DNA of 64,000 bases, from contig JANORB010000226.1 of assembly GCA_031415135.1 (NCBI GenBank), positions 1 through 64,000 of the forward strand. Reading direction: 5' to 3'. Below the pieces are notes generated by a model. It was not told the origin of the DNA and did no database searches. It saw nothing but the letters and a program-made list of their open reading frames with translations. Shown here in pieces: positions 51,186 through 64,000 of this stretch; position 1 is the first letter of the stretch, and every line of letters starts with the position of its first letter. Origin of the DNA: LGRD01 sp031415135. Lineage in GTDB: Bacteria > Pseudomonadota > Gammaproteobacteria > Burkholderiales > Burkholderiaceae_C. Both the position numbers and the translations under genes were made by a program.

Positions 51186-52223
51186 TTACTTGAAGGCGAC
51201 TTGCTTGCCCGCGCCGTCCTTGATCTCGCCCCACTGCTTGCGCACGAGGTCTTTCACCGCGTCGGGCAAGGGCACGTATTCGAGGTCGGCGGCCATCTTG
51301 TCTCCGGTGCCGAACGCCCATTCGAAGAACTTGAGCGTGTTGGCCGCTTGCGCCGGTTTGTCCTGCGCCTTGTGCATCATGATGAAGGTCGCACCCGACA
51401 GCGGCCAGGTGTCTTTGCCAGGCTGCTCCGTCAGCACCTGGTAGAACGTCTTGGACCAGTCGGCGCCCGCGGCCGCCGCCTTGAAGTTGGCGTCGTCGGG
51501 TGCTGCGAATTGCCCGTCCTTGTTTTTCAAGAGCGTGTAGGTCATCTTGTTTTGCTTCACATACGCGTACTCGACATAGCCGATCGAGTTCGGCAGCCGG
51601 TTGACGAACGCCGCCACGCCCTCGTTGCCCTTGCCACCGGCGCCGGTGGGCCAGTTCACGGCGGTGCCTTCACCCACCTTGGATTGCCATTCCGCATTCA
51701 CCTTCGACAGGTAGTTGGTGAAGATGAAGCTCGTGCCCGAGCCGTCGGCGCGCCGCACCACCGAGATCGCCGCGTCTGGCAACGCCAGACCGGGGTTCAA
51801 CGTGGTCAAGGCCGCATCGTTCCCCTTGGTGATCTTGCCAAGGTAGATGTCGCCCAGCACCTGCCCGGTCAGCTTGATCTGGCCCGGCTGGATGCCCTTG
51901 ATGTTGACCACCGGCACCACGCCGCCGATCACGGTCGGAAACTGGACCAGACCGTCTTTTGCCAGGGCGTCGTCCTTGAGCGGCATGTCGGACGCGCCAA
52001 AATCAACCGTCTTGCTGCGGATCTGGTTCAAGCCTGCGCCGGATCCCACGGACTGGTAGTTGATCCGCGCGCCGGTGGCCTTGTTGTAGGCGTCGGCCCA
52101 TTTTGCGTACAGCGGCGCCGGGAAGGTGGCGCCGGCCCCTGTCACGTCCTGCGCGAAAGCAGCGCCGGTGACCGTGGCCAGGGCGACGCAAGCCAATGGA
52201 ATGCGGGTGGCATGGAAGCTCAT
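51186..52223 (-). CDS. pstS: Periplasmic phosphate-binding protein PstS
   Basis: 345 aa. The signal peptide ends after LATVTGAAFAQ. The mature start DVTGAGATFPAPLYAKWADAY and the phosphate-site motif INYQSVGSGAGLNQI, with later DFGASDMPLKDDAL, VRRADGSGTSFIF and VEYAYVKQNKM, are characteristic. ATG 52223 has AAAGGA eight bases upstream; an ATG five codons before (52238) is less favoured. Preceded by a Pho box, so it should rise strongly under phosphate starvation. Confidence 0.97.
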   Translation of the reverse strand: MSFHATRIPLACVALATVTGAAFAQDVTGAGATFPAPLYAKWADAYNKATGARINYQSVGSGAGLNQIRSKTVDFGASDMPLKDDALAKDGLVQFPTVIGGVVPVVNIKGIQPGQIKLTGQVLGDIYLGKITKGNDAALTTLNPGLALPDAAISVVRRADGSGTSFIFTNYLSKVNAEWQSKVGEGTAVNWPTGAGGKGNEGVAAFVNRLPNSIGYVEYAYVKQNKMTYTLLKNKDGQFAAPDDANFKAAAAGADWSKTFYQVLTEQPGKDTWPLSGATFIMMHKAQDKPAQAANTLKFFEWAFGTGDKMAADLEYVPLPDAVKDLVRKQWGEIKDGAGKQVAFK

Positions 52224-52270
52224 GATCAATCCTTTCATTGCGAAAATTCGCTCGGCATTTGAATGGGTTC

Positions 52271-52304
52271 ACTGTAGGCACGGCTTGTGACATCCATGTG
52301 ACAG
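52271..52304 (-). promoter_or_regulatory. Pho box and -10 of the pstS promoter
   Basis: On the minus strand CTGTCAC-ATGG-ATGTCAC (52287-52304) is a PhoB-box direct repeat of two seven-base units with a four-base spacer. Ten bases downstream lies TACAGT (52271-52276) as the -10, the exact geometry at which PhoB replaces a -35. The leader to ATG 52223 is about 40 bases. Confidence 0.88.
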
Positions 52305-52375
52305 CCCGGGTGTGAACGGCAATCAGGAACCGCGCCTGTTCGGCGGTGAGGGCGCGGATCTGCATTCCCGGGTCC

Positions 52376-52599
52376 TTCACCGTGTTTGCGCCGACCAATG
52401 ACGCGTTCAAGGCTGTACCCGCCAAGACACTGGAAGCGCTCGGCAAAGATCCCGCATTGCTGAGGTCAATGGGGCGCTGAACAAGGCTGGCGCATTCGTG
52501 ACGGTTGAAGAAGCGGCCGTGACCACAACCGACGCGCCTGTCAGCAACGGGGTGGTGCACATCATCGACCGGGTGCTGCTCCCGCCGGCACCGAAGTGA
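52376..52599 (+). pseudogene. Fasciclin (FAS1)-domain gene relic
   Basis: Two pieces of a FAS1 domain lie in different frames. The first reads FTVFAPTNDAFKAVPAKTLE and continues ALGKDPALL before a stop (about 52376-52480). The second, from about 52470 in a shifted frame, reads VNGALNKAGAFVTVEEAAVT, then SNGVVHIIDRVLLPPAPK and stop. The middle of the domain (about 40 residues, the HVVPG region) is missing, and no start codon with a ribosome site is present. It stands in the 396-base gap between pstS and glmM, where nothing else but the Pho promoter is recognisable. Confidence 0.78.
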
Positions 52600-52634
52600 C
52601 TGCCTGAGCCAGCCAGGCGTCTGCTACTTCCCGA

Positions 52635-53963
52635 TCAGCGCAGCGTATCGGCCATTCGTTGGGCACAGCGCTGCGCCAGGATGGCGTCACGTGCCTCGAC
52701 CATCACCCGCACCAGGGGTTCGGTGCCCGACGCACGAATCAGCACCCTGCCCTGGCCCGCCAGCTCGCGCGTCGCTGCCGATTGCTCTGCGGCCAGGCGC
52801 GTATTGGATTTCCAGTCGGTGCCAGGCGCGAGCCGCACATTGATCAGTGTCTGCGGGAACAGGCTCACGTCGTCGAGCAGTTGCGCCATGGACTTGCCCG
52901 TGCGCTTGACGGCCTGCAGCACCAGCAAGGCGCTGATGATGCCGTCGCCCGTGGTGTGCTTGTCCAGTGCCAGCAAATGGCCCGAGCCTTCGCCGCCCAG
53001 CTGCCAACCGCGGGAGGCCAGCTCTTCCAGCACGTAGCGGTCGCCGACCTTGGCGCGAACCAGTTCGACACCACGCTGGCGCAACGCGAGCTCGACCGCC
53101 ATGTTGGTCATCAGCGTGCCCACTGCACCGGGCACCGCCAGGCCTTGGGATTGCCGGTCCACCACCATCAGGTACAGCAGCTCATCGCCGTTGTAGAGGC
53201 GGCCTTGTGCGTCCACCAGCTGCAGGCGGTCGGCGTCACCGTCCAGGGCCACGCCGTAGTCCGCCCCATGTGCCTTGACCGCGGCCACGAGCGCAGCGGG
53301 CGCGGTGGCGCCGAATCCCGCATTGATGTTGGTGCCGTCGGGGCTGCAACCGATGGCAATGACCTCCGCGCCCAGCTCGTGGAAGACGTCGGGCGCCACC
53401 TGATACGCCGCGCCATGGGCCGCATCGACGACAATCCTGACGCCCTTGAGCGACAGATCGTTGCTGAAGGTGCTCTTGCAGAATTCGATGTACCGGCCGC
53501 GCGCGTCGTCCAGTTTGCGCGCCTTGCCCAGCCTCGCCGACTCCACCCATGCGGCGGGCTGTTCGAGCGCGGCTTCGACCTGCTGCTCCCACACATCGGG
53601 CAGCTTCTCTCCACTGGCGGAGAAGAACTTGATGCCGTTGTCGGCGAACGGGTTGTGCGAGGCGCTGATCACCACGCCCAGATTCAGCCGCAACGCGCGG
53701 GTCAGGTAGGCCACGCCCGGCGTCGGCAGCGGGCCGGTCAGCAGGACATCGACCCCGGCAGAGGCAAACCCGGCCTCCAGTGCCGACTCGATCATGTACC
53801 CGGAGATGCGCGTGTCCTTGCCGATCAGCACGGTCGGTTTCGGATCGTCGGCCTTCAGAACCCGGCCCACGGCATGGCCCAGGCGCAACATGAAATCGGG
53901 CGTGATCGGGTGCTGCCCCACGGTTCCGCGGATGCCATCGGTTCCAAAGTAGATTCTGCTCAT
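52635..53963 (-). CDS. glmM: Phosphoglucosamine mutase
   Basis: 442 aa enzyme making glucosamine-1-phosphate for peptidoglycan and LPS precursors. It opens RIYFGTDGIRGTVGQHPITPDF. The phosphoserine loop is VVISASHNPFADNGIKFF, the metal site ALDGDADRLQLVDAQG, the sugar loop LGGEGSGHLLALD and the phosphate-binding loop IRASGTEPLVRVMVEA. Length and motifs are normal. It follows folP by 28 bases in the conserved ftsH-folP-glmM order. Confidence 0.98.
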   Translation of the reverse strand: MSRIYFGTDGIRGTVGQHPITPDFMLRLGHAVGRVLKADDPKPTVLIGKDTRISGYMIESALEAGFASAGVDVLLTGPLPTPGVAYLTRALRLNLGVVISASHNPFADNGIKFFSASGEKLPDVWEQQVEAALEQPAAWVESARLGKARKLDDARGRYIEFCKSTFSNDLSLKGVRIVVDAAHGAAYQVAPDVFHELGAEVIAIGCSPDGTNINAGFGATAPAALVAAVKAHGADYGVALDGDADRLQLVDAQGRLYNGDELLYLMVVDRQSQGLAVPGAVGTLMTNMAVELALRQRGVELVRAKVGDRYVLEELASRGWQLGGEGSGHLLALDKHTTGDGIISALLVLQAVKRTGKSMAQLLDDVSLFPQTLINVRLAPGTDWKSNTRLAAEQSAATRELAGQGRVLIRASGTEPLVRVMVEARDAILAQRCAQRMADTLR

Positions 53964-53991
53964 GTCGATCCATCCTCTTGAGGCGCCATTG

Positions 53992-54822
53992 TCACTGGCA
54001 CAGGCCGGCTGAGCGCCACACCTTCAACGCATCGGTCGTCGCCGCGACATCGTGCACACGGATGACGCGCGCGCCATACTGAACCGCCGCCAGAGCCGCC
54101 GCCACGCTGGCGGCCAGCCGCTCGGCCACCGCCCGCCCGGTGATCGCCCCAAGGGTCGACTTGCGCGACCACCCCACCAACAGCGGCCGACCGAGCGCCA
54201 GAAGTTCCGGTTGCCGTTTCAGCAACTCGATGTTGTGCTCGGCGCTTTTGCCAAAGCCGATGCCCGGATCGAGGACGATGCGGTCGGCCGCGATGCCGAC
54301 CGCCCCCAGCGCATGCAGCCGCTCGCGCAGGAACGTGGCGACCTCGACCACCACGTCAGCGTACGCGGGCCGCTGCTGCATCGACCCGGGTTCACCGCGC
54401 ATGTGCATCAGGCAGACCCCGCAGGACGGATGGGCGCGCACCGCCGCGGCGGCGTCGTCTGCGCGCAAGGCACCGATGTCGTTGACGATGTCCGCGCCCA
54501 GCGCCAGCGCAGCACGCATCACGTCCGGTTTGGTGGTGTCGATGGAGAGCGGGCAACCCAGTTTCAATGCGCCTTCGAGCACCGGCAGCACACGATCGAG
54601 TTCCTGCTGCAACGGCACCGGCTGTGCGCCGGGCCGGCTTGATTCGCCGCCGATGTCAAGAATGTCGGCACCTTCGTTCCGCAGTTGTTCGCAGTGCCTC
54701 AGAGCCGCCGCGGTACTGGCAAGCCGGCCGCCATCGGAAAACGAATCGGGCGTGACATTGACGATGCCCATCACGCGAACCCGCGTGAGATCAATTTGAA
54801 AACGGGTGGTTTGCCAGTGCAT
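53992..54822 (-). CDS. folP: Dihydropteroate synthase
   Basis: 276 aa folate-pathway enzyme joining p-aminobenzoate to pterin pyrophosphate. Motifs: VMGIVNVTPDSFSDGG, ADILDIGGESSRPGAQPV, PLSIDTTKPDVMRAAL, INDIGALR-like segment VNDIGALRADD, VCLMHMRGEPGSMQ, IVLDPGIGFGKSAEHN and the closing RVHDV. The sulfonamide-site loops are intact. Lies between ftsH (with a terminator in between) and glmM. Confidence 0.97.
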   Translation of the reverse strand: MHWQTTRFQIDLTRVRVMGIVNVTPDSFSDGGRLASTAAALRHCEQLRNEGADILDIGGESSRPGAQPVPLQQELDRVLPVLEGALKLGCPLSIDTTKPDVMRAALALGADIVNDIGALRADDAAAAVRAHPSCGVCLMHMRGEPGSMQQRPAYADVVVEVATFLRERLHALGAVGIAADRIVLDPGIGFGKSAEHNIELLKRQPELLALGRPLLVGWSRKSTLGAITGRAVAERLAASVAAALAAVQYGARVIRVHDVAATTDALKVWRSAGLCQ

Positions 54823-54854
54823 GCCGGGAACCCGCGGGGCCCATCAAATGGCAA

Positions 54855-54875
54855 ACGGGGCCGAAGCCCCGTCTG
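54855..54875 (-). terminator. Terminator-like hairpin between ftsH and folP
   Basis: On the minus strand ACGGGGC-TTCG-GCCCCGT, seven pairs with a stable UUCG tetraloop, followed by TTTGCC. The short T-run makes it probably a leaky terminator that lowers folP-glmM expression relative to ftsH. Confidence 0.65.
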
Positions 54876-54891
54876 CCTGGAAAGACAAAGT

Positions 54892-56796
<1,905 letters not shown>

Positions 56797-56941
56797 CGCG
56801 GCTCCTTCTCCGGGTCAAGACGTGCAGCCGAGCGACAGGACATTCGCTCGCAGTTGTCGGCACATGGGGTCAATTTTAGTCGAAGCAAGCCCGTTGCTTG
56901 TGGGCTCGTCCTCGCTGACGGATCGGCTGGATTGCCTTGAA

Positions 56942-57646
56942 TCAAGCAATAGGGCCGAAAACCCGCCTTTCGGTCCTTGGTTTCAGACCGATTCCGACGA
57001 GAAAGGTTTCAGCCGACTTGTCACGCGACGCCTTTGGCTTGATGGGCTTGACGACCCGAAAGGTCGACTTGAACAGTTTGGCCAGTTGGCTGTAGCCGCT
57101 GCCATGGAACACCTTGCAGACCAGCGCTCCGTGGGGCGTGAGGTGATTGCTGGCGAAGTCGACCGCCAGTTCGACCAGGTCGCTCATCCGGGCCGAATCT
57201 GAACTTTCAACGCCGGAGAGGTTGTGCGCCATGTCGGAGAGCACCACGTCCACCACCCTGCCCGCCAGCAGGGTTTCCAGTTGCGCCAGAACCGACGCTT
57301 CCCGAAAGTCACCGTGAATGAAGCTGACTCCTTCGATCGGCTCGAAATCCAGCACGTCCAGCGCAATGATGACTCCGTTGAGCGCACCCACCGCCGCGCC
57401 ACCCGCGCCCGCCTCCTTGGGCGCGAATTTGCGCCGCACGTACTGGCTCCAGGCCCCGGGCACAGCGCCCAGGTCGACCACAAGTTGGCCGGGCCTGAGC
57501 AAGTGAAGCTCGTCGTCGATTTCCTTCAGCTTGTAGGCCGCGCGCGCCCGATAGCCCTCTCGCTGCGCCTGCTTCACGTACGGGTCATTGATGTGGTCGT
57601 GCAGCCACGCCTTGTTGACTTTCTTGCTTTTGGTTTGAGTCTTCAT
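56942..57646 (-). CDS. rlmE: 23S rRNA 2'-O-methyltransferase RlmE (FtsJ)
   Basis: 234 aa. N-terminal SKKVNKAWLHDHINDPYVKQAQREGYRARAAYKLKEID is the family start with the catalytic lysine (YKL). SAM motif VVDLGAVPGAWSQYV, then FIHGDFRE, VDVVLSDMAHNLSGVESSD with the catalytic aspartate, and LVCKVFHGSGY with the second lysine. It methylates U2552. A glycine/alanine insert (KEAGAGGAAVGALNG) is slightly longer than in E. coli. Divergent from yhbY across 20 bases. Confidence 0.96.
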   Translation of the reverse strand: MKTQTKSKKVNKAWLHDHINDPYVKQAQREGYRARAAYKLKEIDDELHLLRPGQLVVDLGAVPGAWSQYVRRKFAPKEAGAGGAAVGALNGVIIALDVLDFEPIEGVSFIHGDFREASVLAQLETLLAGRVVDVVLSDMAHNLSGVESSDSARMSDLVELAVDFASNHLTPHGALVCKVFHGSGYSQLAKLFKSTFRVVKPIKPKASRDKSAETFLVGIGLKPRTERRVFGPIA

Positions 57647-57666
57647 GCTGAGTCGATAATACGGGC

Positions 57667-58143
57667 ATGCCTGCCATCCACTTGACCCCTGCCCAGCGCA
57701 AGGAACATCGCGCCGACGCCCATCATCTTGACCCGGTGGTGATGATCGGGTCTGACGGCCTGACCTCGGCGGTCCAGAATGAAACCGATGCGGCGTTGAA
57801 TGCCCACGGCCTGATCAAGGTGCGCGTCTTGTCCGACGAGCGCGAAACGCGCGAAGGCATCTTGGCCGCGCTTTCAGAGGCGCTGAATGCGGCGCCGATC
57901 CAGCACATCGGCAAGTTGCTGGTGCTTTGGCGCCCGATGCCCCCGAAAGAAAAGGCAGAGCGCACCGATCGCCGGCCCGGCCCCAAGGTGGTGAAGATCC
58001 TCAAGTTCTCCAAGAGCGGCAACCACCGCGCCCAGGTCAAGAAGATCAAGGTGCTCGGCAATCAGCGCATCGCCGCGGGCGGTGAGCTCAAGCGTGCCCG
58101 CAAGCGGCTGAGCAGCGTCAAGAAGAGTTCTCAGCAGCCCTGA
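57667..58143 (+). CDS. yhbY: YhbY-family (CRM domain) ribosome-associated RNA-binding protein
   Basis: 158 aa. The N-terminal CRM/YhbY domain (LTPAQRKEHRADAHHLDPVVMIGSDGLTSAVQNETDAAL, LIKVRVLSDERETREGIL, IQHIGKLLVLWRP) binds RNA and is associated with the 50S subunit. The C-terminal 60 residues are an added basic tail (KVVKILKFSKSGNHRAQVKKIKV and RKRLSSVKKSSQQP) common in Burkholderiales. ATG 57667. Divergent from rlmE, convergent with greA by two bases. Confidence 0.93.
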   Translation: MPAIHLTPAQRKEHRADAHHLDPVVMIGSDGLTSAVQNETDAALNAHGLIKVRVLSDERETREGILAALSEALNAAPIQHIGKLLVLWRPMPPKEKAERTDRRPGPKVVKILKFSKSGNHRAQVKKIKVLGNQRIAAGGELKRARKRLSSVKKSSQQP

Positions 58144-58144
58144 T

Positions 58145-58621
58145 TCAGATGTAGCGCACGTCGACGATTTCGTAGTGCTTGAGCCCGCCCGGGGCCTGCA
58201 CCTCGGCCACGTCGCCAACCTCCTTGCGGATCAATGCGCGCGCAATCGGCGAACTGATGGAGATTTTCCCCAGCTTGAGGTCAGCCTCGTCGTCGCCGAC
58301 GATCTGGTAGGTCACGCGCGAGCCGCTGGCTTCCTCTTCAAGATCGACGGTCGAGCCGAACACGATGCGCCCGCCGGCGTCCAGTGTGGCCGGGTCGATG
58401 ATCTGGGCGGCGGCGAGCTTGCTTTCGATCTCCAGGATGCGCCCTTCGATGAAGCCCTGCTTGTCCTTGGCCGCTTCGTATTCGGCGTTTTCCGACAAAT
58501 CACCCTGCGCCCGGGCCTCCGATATCGCCTGGATCACCGCATGCCGCTCGACCGTCTTCAAACGCGCCAATTCCTCTTTCAGCTTGCTGGCGCCGCGCAG
58601 GGTCAACGGAATGGTGGCCAT
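58145..58621 (-). CDS. greA: Transcription elongation factor GreA
   Basis: 158 aa, the standard length. The coiled-coil N-terminal domain opens MATIPLTLRGASKLKEELARLKT and has the acidic tip SEARAQGDLSENAEYEAAKDKQ; the C-terminal FKBP-like domain reads VTYQIVGDDEADLKLGKISISSPIARALIRKEVGD. It rescues backtracked RNA polymerase by stimulating cleavage. ATG 58621; a start three codons earlier is possible. Downstream of carB after a terminator. Confidence 0.97.
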   Translation of the reverse strand: MATIPLTLRGASKLKEELARLKTVERHAVIQAISEARAQGDLSENAEYEAAKDKQGFIEGRILEIESKLAAAQIIDPATLDAGGRIVFGSTVDLEEEASGSRVTYQIVGDDEADLKLGKISISSPIARALIRKEVGDVAEVQAPGGLKHYEIVDVRYI

Positions 58622-58644
58622 GATGATCAAACCCTTGCAGTAGA

Positions 58645-58676
58645 AACGAAACCGCCGCCTGGGGGTCCGGCGGCGG
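58645..58676 (-). terminator. Terminator after carB
   Basis: On the minus strand CCGCCGCC pairs with GGCGGCGG around a nine-base loop, followed by TTTCGTTTCT. An eight-pair all-GC stem with a broken T-run, lying between carB and greA. Confidence 0.75.
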
Positions 58677-58698
58677 CAGATGAACGAGCGCGCCTAGT

Positions 58699-61963
<3,265 letters not shown>

Positions 61964-61971
<8 letters not shown>

Positions 61972-63157
61972 TCTGGCTCCCCGCCGAAGTGCTGCGGTGG
62001 GTGTTCATCAGCGCAGTGAAGCGGTCAAAAAGGTAGGCCATGTCGTGCGGTCCGGGCGACGCTTCCGGGTGTCCCTGAAAACAAAACGCCGGGCGATCGA
62101 CTCGGGCCAGGCCTTGCAGCGTGCCGTCGAACAGCGACACATGCGTGGGTCTCAGGTTGGCCGGCAGGCTGCTCTCGTCGACCGCGAAACCGTGGTTCTG
62201 GCTGGTGATGGACACCCGGCCGGTATCGAGGTCCTTGACCGGGTGGTTGGCGCCGTGGTGGCCGAACTTCATCTTGAAGGTTCGCGCACCCGAAGCCAGC
62301 GCCATGATCTGGTGGCCCAGACAAATACCGAAGGTCGGAACACCCTGGTTGATCAGCTCGCGCATGGCGGCGATGGCGTAGTCACACGGCTGCGGATCCC
62401 CCGGGCCGTTGCTGAGAAAGACGCCGTCGGGCTTGAGGGCGAGCACGACCGACGCCGGTGTCTGCGCCGGAACAACCGTCACCTTGCAGGCTCGGCTGGC
62501 CAGCATTCGCAGGATGTTGTGCTTGACGCCGAAGTCGTAGGCGACGACGTGAAACTTCGGCAGACCCAGGGAGCCATAGCCGGCCCCCAGCGTCCACTCG
62601 CCTTGCGACCACTCGAAAGCTTCGCGCGCAGTCACTTCCTTGGCGAGGTCGAGGCCCGCCATGCTGGGCGCACCGCAGGCCGAGGAGATCGCATCGGAGA
62701 CGTCCGCAGGCGTGATCTGCTGGCCCAGGGGCCGCGTGAAGATGGAGCCGTTTTGAGCCCCCTTGCTGCGCAGTATCCGGGTCAAGCGCCGTGTGTCGAT
62801 GTTGGCGATGGCGACGGTGCCTTCGCGCTGCAGGTACTGCGCCAAGGTCAGCGTCATGCGGAAATTCGATTCCAGGACAGGCAGGTCCCGGATGACCAGG
62901 CCGGCGGCGTGCACCTTGCGCGCCTCGACGTCCTCGGCATTCACACCGCAGTTGCCGATGTGCGGGTAAGTCAGCGTGACGATCTGGCGGCAGTAGCTCG
63001 GATCGGTGAGGATTTCCTGGTAGCCGGCGAGCGAGGTGTTGAACACCACCTCGCCGACCGCCTGGCCCGCAGCGCCAATGGAGACACCATCAAAAACCGT
63101 GCCGTCCGCGAGTGCCAGGATCGCCCGGGCTTGAGGTTTGAGCAGTTGCGGCGGCAC
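61964..63157 (-). CDS. carA: Carbamoyl phosphate synthase small (glutaminase) subunit
   Basis: 397 aa. The N-terminal domain has ALADGTVFDGVSIGAAGQAVGEVVFNTSLAGYQEILTDPSY. The class I glutaminase triad is in PTFGICLGHQIMALASG (catalytic cysteine) and CFQGHPEASPGPHD (histidine and glutamate). Start is GTG 63157 with GGAG at good spacing. Overlaps carB by eight bases, so the subunits are made in step. Confidence 0.97.
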
Positions 63158-63228
63158 CGGAATCTCCGTGTCTTGGATGCGCCCAGCTCTGCTCTGCGAG
63201 CCTGAGTCTGTCTGGAAAACCGTGGGGG

Positions 63229-63243
63229 TTTCCGGTCCGGAAA
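63229..63243. promoter_or_regulatory. Palindrome in the carA leader
   Basis: TTTCCGG-T-CCGGAAA, seven perfect pairs around one central base, about 72 bases upstream of the carA GTG and inside the likely leader. It may be an operator for an arginine or pyrimidine regulator, or a leader hairpin. Confidence 0.45.
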
Positions 63244-63288
63244 CAGCGGGAGTTTCGCCGGGCGAAGGGGTGAAGGATCAAGCAGCTG

Positions 63289-63294
63289 ATTGTA
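63289..63294 (-). promoter_or_regulatory. Possible -10 box of carAB
   Basis: TACAAT on the minus strand with only a weak -35. It would start a leader of about 125 bases that contains the palindrome at 63229-63243. Confidence 0.4.
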
Positions 63295-63389
63295 GCCGAG
63301 GCATGCTGCCAATCCGGCCCGCGACGAGCGGCCGGACGGTGAACTCACCCTTGTCCGCCGGGTACTTTCCGGCCATCTGGATGGGGAAC

Positions 63390-63395
63390 TAGAAT
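63390..63395 (+). promoter_or_regulatory. Possible -10 box of the Bax-inhibitor-1-like gene
   Basis: TAGAAT with TTTCCG 18 bases before it as a weak -35. AGGAG at 63433-63437 is the ribosome site of the gene. Confidence 0.4.
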
Positions 63396-63442
63396 TCAGC
63401 CTGCGAGTCATAGCTCCCATCCCAAACACACTAGGAGATCTC

Positions 63443-64000
63443 ATGGATCAAAGCCTGCAACCCACCCGCACCGGTTTTCCCGGTACCGGCGTATCGGTGG
63501 ATCAACGCAACCGCGTTCTTCGCAACACCTATTGGCTGCTGGCGCTGTCGATGGTGCCGACCGTTCTGGGCGCCTGGCTCGGTGTATCGACCGGGCTGAT
63601 GCGTGGCATGGGCGTGGGCATGAGCGCCATCGTCTTTCTGGCCGGCGCGTTCGGGTTCATCTTCGCGATTGAAAAATTGAAGAACTCGGCCGCCGGCGTT
63701 CCGGTGCTGCTGGCGTTCACGTTCTTCATGGGCCTGATGCTGTCGCGCCTGATCGGTTCGGTGCTCGGCCTGGCCAACGGCGCGGGCCTGATCATGACCG
63801 CCTTCACCGGCACCGGCCTGATCTTCCTGGGCATGGCGACGCTGTCGTCGGTCATCAAGCGTGACCTGTCCGCGATGGGCAAGTGGCTGTTCATCGGCGC
63901 GATCATGCTGCTGGTGGCGGGGTTGGCCAACCTCTTCCTGCAGTCCAGCGCGCTGATGATCACCATCGCCGTGCTGGCCATCGGAATTTTCTCGGCATTC
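63443..64000 (+). CDS. Bax inhibitor-1 / YbhL family membrane protein, C-terminus cut by window edge
   Basis: The first 186 codons are visible. ATG 63443 has AGGAG upstream. A polar N-terminus (SVDQRNRVLRNTYWLLALSM) leads to repeated hydrophobic helices (VPTVLGAWLGVS, AIVFLAGAFGFIFAIE, VPVLLAFTFFMGLMLS, LIMTAFTGTGLIFLGMATLS). RNTYxLL and the helix FTGTGLIFLGMATLSxxxKRDLS match the bacterial YccA/YbhL branch of the Bax-inhibitor-1 family. YccA in E. coli interacts with FtsH, whose gene lies 7 kb away here; no direct link is shown. Divergent from carA. Confidence 0.92.
   Translation, partial: MDQSLQPTRTGFPGTGVSVDQRNRVLRNTYWLLALSMVPTVLGAWLGVSTGLMRGMGVGMSAIVFLAGAFGFIFAIEKLKNSAAGVPVLLAFTFFMGLMLSRLIGSVLGLANGAGLIMTAFTGTGLIFLGMATLSSVIKRDLSAMGKWLFIGAIMLLVAGLANLFLQSSALMITIAVLAIGIFSAF

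Noticed and set aside
52305..52375. Minus-strand reading RALTAEQARFLIAVHT, which resembles the start of an integrase repeat
   Set aside because: Too short, no catalytic residues and no other mobile-element signs; probably chance.

Overview
The window is a gene-dense, very high-GC chromosomal segment of a betaproteobacterium of the order Burkholderiales, most like the Comamonadaceae / Sphaerotilaceae group. This rests on recognised gene order and protein style: dnaX-ybaB-recR followed by a small 4.5S SRP RNA, trxA-rho-rpmE2, pstSCAB-phoU-phoB-phoR, and rlmE-ftsH-folP-glmM beside yhbY, greA and carAB. I saw no tRNA, rRNA, CRISPR array, insertion sequence or prophage gene.

Layout. (1) 1-5503, minus strand: part of a Flp/Tad (type IVb) pilus locus, in transcription order a receiver-only response regulator, three small Flp pilins, prepilin peptidase CpaA, an unusual AAA+ ATPase, CpaB and the secretin CpaC, which runs off the left edge. 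(2) 5648-11275, minus strand: a NarX-type histidine kinase, a LuxR-type response regulator, an isoprenylcysteine methyltransferase-like membrane protein and a membrane protein fused to a spermidine-synthase-like domain. The same three-part promoter architecture stands in front of the spermidine-synthase-like gene and in front of the pilus cluster, so this two-component pair is a good candidate regulator of both. (3) 11474-19320: mixed accessory metabolism and transport (secreted protein of unknown function, RraA-like protein, EamA exporter, a thiamine-diphosphate enzyme fused to a META domain, an MFS transporter), then an unknown two-domain protein with a ComFB-family protein. (4) 19335-23676: RND efflux pump and adaptor. 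(5) 23739-30918: rnhA with a methyltransferase, mltD, recR, ybaB, dnaX and a PurM-like protein. (6) 30973-41517: SRP RNA, two tandem kinase-HDOD signalling proteins, the second a predicted pseudokinase, and an AddA/AddB-like helicase-nuclease pair. (7) 41564-45545: trxA, rho, rpmE2 and a membrane glycosyltransferase-like protein. (8) 45554-52304: the phosphate regulon with a clear Pho box. (9) 52376-58621: a fasciclin-domain relic, glmM, folP, ftsH, rlmE, yhbY and greA. (10) 58699-64000: carB, carA and the start of a Bax-inhibitor-1 family membrane protein.

How they work together. The left 11 kb look like a sensor-to-surface system: the kinase and response regulator probably switch on pilin synthesis, processing and secretion. 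The right half is housekeeping, with the Pho module as a complete phosphate-sensing and uptake unit. The parts most worth a second look are the shared promoter module at 5554-5621 and 8022-8089, the AAA+ ATPase inside the pilus locus, the kinase/pseudokinase-HDOD pair, the thiamine-diphosphate enzyme-META fusion, the unknown-ComFB pair, the rho leader with competing hairpins, and the fasciclin pseudogene. Start codons were chosen by ribosome-binding site, overlap and family length. No database search or computation was run.
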